This document shows, one piece after another, positions 57,560-64,000 of a stretch of 64,000 nt of DNA. Both the position numbers and the translations under genes were made by a program. The notes under the pieces are model-generated. The model ran no database searches. It was not told the origin of the DNA and saw nothing but the letters and a program-made list of their open reading frames with translations. This stretch comes from Plasmodium malariae (lineage: Eukaryota > Apicomplexa > Aconoidasida > Haemosporida > Plasmodiidae). The DNA is taken from NCBI RefSeq assembly GCF_900090045.1, contig NC_041781.1, positions 1,720,001 through 1,784,000 of the forward strand, given 5' to 3'. Numbering within the stretch: position 1 is the first letter of the stretch; the number at the start of each line of letters is the position of its first letter.

Positions 57560-59072
57560 TTAAGTAATAATTATATTTTTATAGTTCAAAAGATGAATCA
57601 AATCTTCAGGTATTTTATCTATATTCGTATACCCTATATTTTTTTTTTTTTTTTTTTTTTTTGATTCTTCTAGTGCATTAGTAGAAATGAAAAATGGAAA
57701 ATTTCCGTTTCTTTTTGTCGCTTCCATTTTATTTGCCTTTCTAATATTATGTTTATTCATACATGGTTTTTCCATTTTGTTATATTTTAATAAATCAAAA
57801 GAGTAATTATATTTGTAATTTTGATCATAAAATTTATTAAAACTATTATTATACGGATCAGGTAATTTATACAATTTTACATCCACTTTAATTATTTTAT
57901 AAAAATATTTATAAGTAAAATAATGTTTTCCAAAGATGTCAGAGGAGGAAGGACCATAATAAGGAGTTAAGTTTTCTTTGGCTGGGATCTTTGGCAAAAA
58001 TCTAAATTTTCGGTCCATCGTTTCTAGTAGGTCATCTGCAAAAAGGACGATATGATTGCATGGAGGTTTTTATAGATGACTGAACATAAGTGAGAGGACG
58101 CGCTTAGATGTGCACGTGTATACGCATACACACCCATACATACACTTTTCGCTCCCCCTCCCCTCACCTCTATGTCTATATTACATTACGGCCTAACATG
58201 TAATTTAGCAAAAGAGGGGCAAAATAAAAAAAATGGGGTGGAACTGATAAACGCTAGAAGAGATGTGCATAGCAGCACATTACAGTATTCATAAAACGGG
58301 TAAAATGTGCAATATAGAAAATAAAAATGTAACATACAAATGGACGAATAAGACATACAAGACAAGTGCAAACTTGCAAATGTATATGCCACTAATGCTT
58401 ACCATTATCACTGAAGTAAAAAACGTCTGGGCATATTTCTTTATATCTGTCTTTGCTGCAGATATCCTCCTTTAAAAGGAAAATTTCTTTCATTCGTTTA
58501 TACAGTAAAAGTTCAATTACATCTAAAAGATGATCTACGTTTTTTGCTAAGCACTCCATCTTCTCTTCTTGTCTTTTAATAGAAAGGGAGATGTATTTCA
58601 TATACTCTTCTCGTATCTGTTCTATGCGGTTCTGTTCTACGCGGTTCTGTTCTACGCGGTTCTGTTCTACGCGGTTCTGTTCTACGCGGTTCTGTTCTAC
58701 GTGGTTCTGTTCTACGCGGTTCTGTTCTACGCGGTTCTGTTCTACGCGGTTCTGTTCTATGCGGTTCTGTTCTATGCGGTTCTGTTCTACATGGTTTTGA
58801 TCTACTCGCCTTTTTTCTAAGCTGATTTTTTCCAATTGACTTGTCTCTCCGCTAATTTGCCTTTCAACAGTGTTGCCCACTTGGCAGTAAAATGTCGATG
58901 ATGAGATATGCTCGAGGTTACATGCATTTTTTAAAGAACTATTTAAGAAAAAAATTTCGTCATCGGATTTTATTTTTTCTCGTATTAATCCTACTTTTTG
59001 TTTTTTCCCAATTTGATTATATACATTTTTTTTAAAATTTATGTCATAAACTTTTTTGGTTTCGTTTTTATA

Positions 59073-59106
<34 letters not shown>

Positions 59107-59663
59107 CGATCTAATTTGAACGTTTTACATTTTATTAATTTTCTATTTTTAAAGCTACTAAAACTTTGACCATATCCAGTAAAACTTTTGTCAAAAGTAT
59201 TGTTCTTAAGAATGACTAGATTATTAAAGCTTGCAATCATAAAATTAAATGGACAAAAATCTTGTCCTCTTAAGGAGGAAACGCCTTTGTTGATTTCATT
59301 TTCCTGTCTGGAAACGTACTCTTCCTTTCTATCGATATGTTCATCCTTATTTGTAGAAATACGTTTACTCAGTTGTTTCCAATTTAATATGCTGTTACAT
59401 TTTGAATATTTAGATGAGGAGTCTCTTTTCAAAAGGGTATCAAATAGATCGAAGGAATTGCTGTTTGTTAGAATTCTACTGTACATACTATTCATTCTAG
59501 AGAGGGAGTTGAAAAATATTTGATTTTCTGTTTTAAAATCTTTATAGTTGTATTTCGACATTTTCTGCTCCAGATTATTATGCACATTTGAATCGCTTAT
59601 TAGTTTTCTTGTGTCTCCGTGCATGGATTGTGTACTCGGATTATTATATTCCTCATTCCGCAT
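57560..59663 (-). CDS. Unrecognised protein with VEQNR repeats (2 exons)
   Basis: Model: exon 1 59663-58403 (420 codons plus one base), donor GTAAGC, acceptor TTTTGCAG, exon 2 58035-57560 (157 residues), giving 578 residues. The join G|AT restores Asp in SDND-DLLETM, and the frame stays open, which supports one gene rather than two. No family recognised. The N-terminal half is Asn/Ser/Lys-rich, with a poly-Lys run (59080-59106) and about 13 copies of a VEQNR pentapeptide (58620-58795). A helical stretch MECLAKNVDHLLDVIELLLY follows. The C-terminal exon looks best conserved: RFLPKIPAKENLTPYYGPSS, then DIFGKHYFTYKYFYKIIKVD and LPDPYNNSFNKF. No signal peptide or membrane helix was seen. Confidence 0.7.
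58620..58795 (-). repeat. 15-bp coding repeat encoding (VEQNR)n
   Basis: About 12 near-perfect copies of TTCTGTTCTACGCGG (plus strand) keep frame and encode VEQNR with Ile and His variants. The opposite strand is also open in more than one frame (LFYAV, FCSTR), which is an artefact of the 15-bp period. Confidence 0.94.
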
Positions 59664-60214
59664 TATTATTTATTTTTTTTTTTTTTTTTTTTTCCCCTTC
59701 CCCACTCCTTTTCCCTTCCTAGTTATATCTTATCTAAAATGTTTGTACTATCGAAAGGTACAAAAGTAGATAAAAATTTTGTAGTCAGACAATAAAATAG
59801 AAAGTTGTGTATTATTGCCTGTACACGTTGAAAAAATTTTGTTTTTCCGCTTTTAAAAAAAAAAATACAAGATAAAAAAAAATTTTGTTTGGAGTCTTTA
59901 AAATAGTATAATATGTATGCGAGGAGATAAAAATAAAAGTTTGAAATGATTATGCTGCACGTTTGCTAACTGTTTACATTTTCCCACTAAAAATGGGAAT
60001 TAAAATTTAACGGTTTTGCCACCCCTCTTTTTACTCCTTCCCCTAAATATGCATTCGTGTGTACGCATACATATAGTCATGTAATCTTTTAAATTACATG
60101 TATGAGTGTAAAGATGTTATCACAAACTATTAGAAATTGTATGTTTTGATAAAAGTAAAATAAATGGGAATCGATAGTTCTATCATTCGTCTTTCCTTCC
60201 ACGCGTTTGTCACG

Positions 60215-60345
60215 TACATGTGTATATATGTATACATGTATGTACATGTGTATATATGTATACATGTATGTACTTGTGTGTATATGTATACATGTATGTA
60301 CATGTTTGTATATGTATACATGTATGTACATGTGTGTATATATAA
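60215..60345. repeat. 28-bp minisatellite (TACATGTGTATATATGTATACATGTATG)
   Basis: Four to five copies with small variants. Almost entirely alternating purine-pyrimidine, containing the palindromes GTATAC and ACATGT. Confidence 0.88.
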
Positions 60346-61034
60346 TTTTACTTCTCCTCGTATATTTATAAATGAACTTCAAATTTTAATTCATTTGCTT
60401 AAAAGAGTGCGACACAATTTGGTTCACTTTAAAATATGGGGAAAAAAAAAAGGTATCATTTGCTTCCAAGTTCTGTCGAACCTTTTTTGTAATAGACATG
60501 CACACCAATTTTGAAAACATATACGTGTACATTAGCATTAGTATATACAAGTACACACATACTTATATACGTAAGAATGCACGCTACTTGGTACAATTTT
60601 TGAGTTTTTTAAAATGAAGGTTGTTTTTCACAGTACGGAGTTGAAAATAAAAATCATAATTTGAGCACTTCTTTATTTTTTAAATGACAAAAATTTGTGA
60701 ACTTGTGTTTATGTCTATTTTTAAAAAGGCAAGAAGTTAATGGGCTATTTAAAAGAAAAAGGAAAAAAAAAAAAAAGATTAACATAAATGTTAACGTAAA
60801 AGTTAACGTAAAGGTGTAAGGTAAAAGTATAAGGTAAAAGTGTAAAGTAGAAATCACATGTACAGTTAATAAAAAGAAGATAACCCAATTGTGCAATTGT
60901 ACAATTGTGCAAACGTGCTTTGTCTGAACATTTATGCGCATGCCTTCTGGGAGGGGGTGATGGTCATAAAAACCTGTCTGTTCAGGTGAAAATTTTAAAA
61001 ATAGGATAAAAAAAAAAATAAATAAATGAATAAA

Positions 61035-61240
61035 AAAAATTAAGCATAATAAAGCAAAATGTAGCAAAATTATGCATAATAAAGCAAAATGTAGCAAAAT
61101 TATGCATAATAAAGCAAAATGTAGCAAAATTATGCATAATAAAGCAAAATGTAGCAAAATTATGCATAATAAAGCAAAATGTAGCAAAATTAAGCATAAT
61201 AATGCATAATGTAGCAAAATTATGCATAATACAGGAAAAT
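61035..61240. repeat. 30-bp minisatellite (AGCAAAATTATGCATAATAAAGCAAAATGT)
   Basis: About six to seven copies; each unit contains the palindrome ATTATGCATAAT. It ends about 60 bp downstream of the U2B'' stop codon. Confidence 0.92.
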
Positions 61241-61301
61241 AAACAAAATAAACAAAATAAAGCAACGTTTGGCAAAATAGAACAAAAAAAAGAAAAACAA
61301 G

Positions 61302-61880
61302 TTAAATGGACCAAGTAATTTTCATAGGATGTTGTGGGGTAATTTTGAAACTTTGTAACCCATTCATCGCAATATCTCCATTCTGATATGAATTAAAATC
61401 AACAAAAGCTACATTTCTTCCTGGGATGTATCTAGCCTCAACAAATCCTGGATATTGATTAAATAAAATTTCTAGTGCATTTTTATTAATTTCATTTGGT
61501 AAATTCTGAACAAACAAGGTAAATAAGTTTATTTTATTTTCATAAGTATTTGCTGATTTGTAATTCTTAATTGGCTTATATGTACCCTCTAATTCTTCAA
61601 TTTTTTTTGACTTTGTTTTTGCATAATTAATGTTTATATTTTTATTTAAAAAAGACTTTCCTTTTAAATTTTTATAAGCCAAAGTTGACGATGCAATATT
61701 GCTAAAAATAACAAATGCTTGTCCTCTTAACCTATTCGATTTTTTTAAAACCACATCCAGCACATTCCCATATGGGCAAAAAAATTCATATAACAAATAT
61801 TTCAAATCGTTTACATTTATTTTTTCTTCTAAGTTATTTACATATAACGTTTGGTTTGGGGGAATGTCAAAGCTTTCCAT
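61302..61880 (-). CDS. U2 snRNP protein B'' / U1A-type (SNF family)
   Basis: A 192-residue protein with two RNA-recognition motifs. RRM1 (about 10-88) has RNP2 TLYVNNL and RNP1 RGQAFVIF. It opens PPNQTLYVNNLEEKI, as in the SNF/U1A/U2B'' family, and has the family-typical YAKTKSK after RRM1. RRM2 (about 117-192) has LFTLFVQNLP as RNP2 and RNVAFVDF as RNP1 and ends in the conserved KITWSI. A single SNF-type protein often serves both U1 and U2 snRNPs, so U2B'' or U1A cannot be separated by sequence. The linker is short and there are no inserts. The start is the first ATG and matches the family. Confidence 0.93.
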   Translation of the reverse strand: MESFDIPPNQTLYVNNLEEKINVNDLKYLLYEFFCPYGNVLDVVLKKSNRLRGQAFVIFSNIASSTLAYKNLKGKSFLNKNININYAKTKSKKIEELEGTYKPIKNYKSANTYENKINLFTLFVQNLPNEINKNALEILFNQYPGFVEARYIPGRNVAFVDFNSYQNGDIAMNGLQSFKITPQHPMKITWSI

Positions 61881-62031
61881 TATCTTGGACAGGGTAAGGA
61901 CAGTCGTCGAGGTGCGCGCTTCACATGTACTCGTGATATAAACGTATAGGTATATGTCTATGTACAGGCGTAAATGTATATATGTATATATTTATGCGCA
62001 CATGAGCACATATGTGGGGTGTTAGTACACA
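61881..62031. promoter_or_regulatory. Short tandem intergenic gap between KISH and U2B''
   Basis: Only 151 bp separate the KISH stop from the U2B'' start, both on the minus strand. In a window where gaps are usually over 1 kb, the U2B'' promoter or 5' UTR must overlap the KISH gene or its 3' UTR. Confidence 0.6.
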
Positions 62032-62250
62032 CTATCGCAAGAACAGGTTAACAAATGCCAAGATAACACAAACTATTGATACGTAGATTGATAAGCGATC
62101 ACCGATAATTGCAAACTTGCCTAAGGTACCTAAAAACCCGTTTTTTTTATTATCGAAAATGCTTGGAAATCTTGGCTTTAAATAAGTACATGTACATATA
62201 CATAATATTATGACTGTTATCATAGATTCCAAATTAAATAGTGCTGACAT
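62032..62250 (-). CDS. KISH/TMEM167 small Golgi membrane protein
   Basis: 72 residues, the same length as human TMEM167 (KISH), which is required in the early secretory pathway at the Golgi. Seen: the start MSALFNLESMITVIILCICT parallels MSAIFNFQSLLTVILLLICT, followed by TYLKPRFPSIFDNKKNGFLG against the family's AYIRSLAPSLLDRNKTGLLG, KFAIIGDRLS against KCARIGERKS, and a C-terminal helix (VSIVCVILAFVNLFL). Two membrane segments flank a conserved basic loop. It is complete in one exon. Confidence 0.95.
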   Translation of the reverse strand: MSALFNLESMITVIILCICTCTYLKPRFPSIFDNKKNGFLGTLGKFAIIGDRLSIYVSIVCVILAFVNLFLR

Positions 62251-62918
62251 TATCTTGGCTCTTTTTATCGTTTATCTTCCCTTTTGCTCCTTATTCACCT
62301 TACGCGCCTTATGCTCCTTTCTATTACTTTTTCTTTTTATTCCTTCTTTCTGTTCTTTTTTTTTTTTTATAATTTTATTGTTTTACGTGTTTTCCGTTCC
62401 TTTTTAAAATAACATGAACGAGGAGGAAAAGAAAAAAAAAATTTTAATTAAAATTAATACAAAATAAAAATGAACGAAAAATGAACGAAAAATGAACGAA
62501 AAATGAACGAAAAATGAACGAAAAATGAACGAAAAATGAACGAAAAATGAACGAAAAATGAACGAAAAATGAACGAAAATGAACGAAAATGAACGAAAAT
62601 TATACGAAAAATAAAATAAGAATAAAAATAAAAATAAACCCTACTCCTTTGTTACACAGTAAATTTTGGCGATACTTTTTTTTCAAAAAAAATTGAGCAA
62701 CGTTTGAACAATTTTTTCCTCACATTATAGCTATATTAAAAAGGAACATAATAAAGTTAGTGAACAGTTAAGCGAAAAATAAAGCAATAAGGAATAGGTG
62801 CAAAATTAGTACATTATTGAAAAAAAAAAAAGAAAAAAGAAATAACACTATTATTATGATGGATTTTTAATTTGGTAAATTAAAAAATATGGCGAAAGGG
62901 CATTATTAGTAAATTTAA

Positions 62919-62959
<41 letters not shown>

Positions 62960-64000
62960 GCATATATGGTAGGGGAAGAGTAATATTATTCTGTTGATAT
63001 ATTTGCTGTAGCGGCGATGTAGTCGCATATATGTATTATACACATTCTCATTATGCACAGTTGCACAAAAAATTTTAGAGCTTTTCCTTCTTGACGCACT
63101 AGGTATTAAAATTCTTTGAAAATAATAATAAACAATGTTTGAAATGAAAAGTGCTAACTGAACACTTCGTTGATGGAATTACGTGACGTAAAGGAGCACA
63201 TTTTTTTTGTTTTATCATCGCATGGACCTTAAAAATATGCATACGTAAGTACATATATATGTGTATATATTTATATGTGTATATATTTATTTAACTGCTA
63301 GAATAAAGAGTAAATTTGGATTAATTTTTCCTTATATTTCCACTGCTTGGTAATAATTAAATCGGGGAGAAATTCTTTAATTACATGTGAGAAGTAAACA
63401 CACAAGTTAAAAAAATTAAAAACAAAAAGAGCTAAAGATACGTGTTATCATATCAGCTGTGCATTATTTTTGATACGCCAATGGCATTAACAAATTTTTT
63501 TTAAAAAAGCTATTAATCTCATTAATGTTGATACTTGTGAGAAGTATAATTTAAAAAAAAAATAAAAATAAAATAAAACGAAAAGGAGAAAACGGGGAAA
63601 ACGAGGAAAACGGGGGAAATTACATGGAATGTTGTTCCAAAATGTAATGAAAAAAGGCATGTTTATTTGTAAGAATATACGTACATTTATAAGCCTGTGA
63701 TTATATACACGTATGAACATATGCAAATATACACATTAGTATATGTAGACATAACATAAGCACGTAAAAAACAGACACCCATAGCTATCAAATATTGCAA
63801 ATAATCAAATTCTCATTTCTGCGGAAAACGCACAAACGGGTAAATAATACGTGAATGGATTAAAAAAAAAATAATAATAAAATATGTTGTATGTACCTCC
63901 ACAATGAAATAAGAAGTATGAACGAAAAAAGCGTAAAAGAAAAGAAATTCAAAACATTGCACAGAAATGCAAAATAATGAACAGGAATTTCCTGAATGAA
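62251..64000. other. 5' flank of KISH to the window end
   Basis: 1.75 kb. It contains an 11-bp array (62466-62600), poly(A) near 62820-62832, a (TA)n at 62922-62956 and A-rich sequence. A 79-codon minus-strand frame at 63487-63726 is low-complexity. No gene was seen. Confidence 0.65.
62466..62600. repeat. 11-bp minisatellite (AATGAACGAAA)
   Basis: About 12 copies of AAAAATGAACG, becoming 10-bp AAAATGAACG units at the downstream end. It lies about 215 bp upstream of the KISH start codon. Confidence 0.92.

Larger units (their letters stand above)
59664..61301. other. Intergenic region: 5' flank of the VEQNR gene and 3' flank of U2B''
   Basis: 1.6 kb. It holds poly(T) 59674-59692 close to the start codon, a 28-bp array of TGTATACATGTATGTACATG units (60215-60345) and a 30-bp array (61035-61240). 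The long frames at 60.2 and 60.7-61.3 kb are repeat read-through. Confidence 0.65.

Overview
This is a nuclear-chromosome window from a malaria parasite (Plasmodium), most likely a primate species other than P. falciparum. The reasons are very A+T-rich DNA, long poly(dA:dT) tracts between genes, short GT-AG introns, Asn/Lys-rich low-complexity inserts inside conserved proteins, and an ApiAP2-type DNA-binding protein. The species cannot be fixed by eye. From memory, the gene order (MPP-beta, TFIIA-gamma, delta-tubulin, XPD, S2, AP2, V-ATPase E, PKA catalytic subunit, U2B'') matches the right part of P. falciparum chromosome 9. That is recalled, not searched.

Layout. 0-5 kb: the 3' part of a type I membrane protein resembling the ER subunit PIG-X/PBN1, then a two-helix membrane protein. 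5.7-14.1 kb: gamma-tubulin complex protein 3 and the beta subunit of mitochondrial processing peptidase, both on minus. 16.5-21 kb: a spliced TFIIA-gamma (minus) diverging from delta-tubulin (plus). 21.3-22.8 kb: a four-exon FIP1 polyadenylation factor (minus). 23.9-30.2 kb: an organellar-looking histidyl-tRNA synthetase (minus) diverging from the TFIIH helicase XPD (plus). 30.8-33.2 kb: mitochondrial ribosomal protein S2 (minus) and a small mitochondrial-type membrane protein (plus). 35.4-38.9 kb: an AP2-domain protein (plus) converging on V-ATPase subunit E (minus). 42.6-48.9 kb: a three-exon F-box/LRR-like gene and a UBA-UAS-UBX protein of the UBXD8/FAF2 type (both plus). 53.9-55.9 kb: the five-exon PKA catalytic subunit. 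57.5-62.3 kb, all minus: an unrecognised two-exon gene with a VEQNR repeat, U2 snRNP B'' and the small Golgi protein KISH/TMEM167.

The genes are housekeeping functions with no operon-like unit. Two concern microtubule nucleation or basal bodies (GCP3, delta-tubulin), four concern transcription and RNA processing (TFIIA-gamma, XPD, FIP1, U2B''), and several concern mitochondria or plastid. About half the window is intergenic, and nearly every intergenic stretch and several introns carry their own minisatellite with a unit of 8 to 60 bp. Many long open frames here are only these repeats read through. No tRNA, rRNA, CRISPR array, transposon or subtelomeric gene family was seen.

Several genes need splicing to be read correctly. 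Exon coordinates below were worked out by hand from GT-AG sites, reading phase and family alignment, and none was checked against transcripts.
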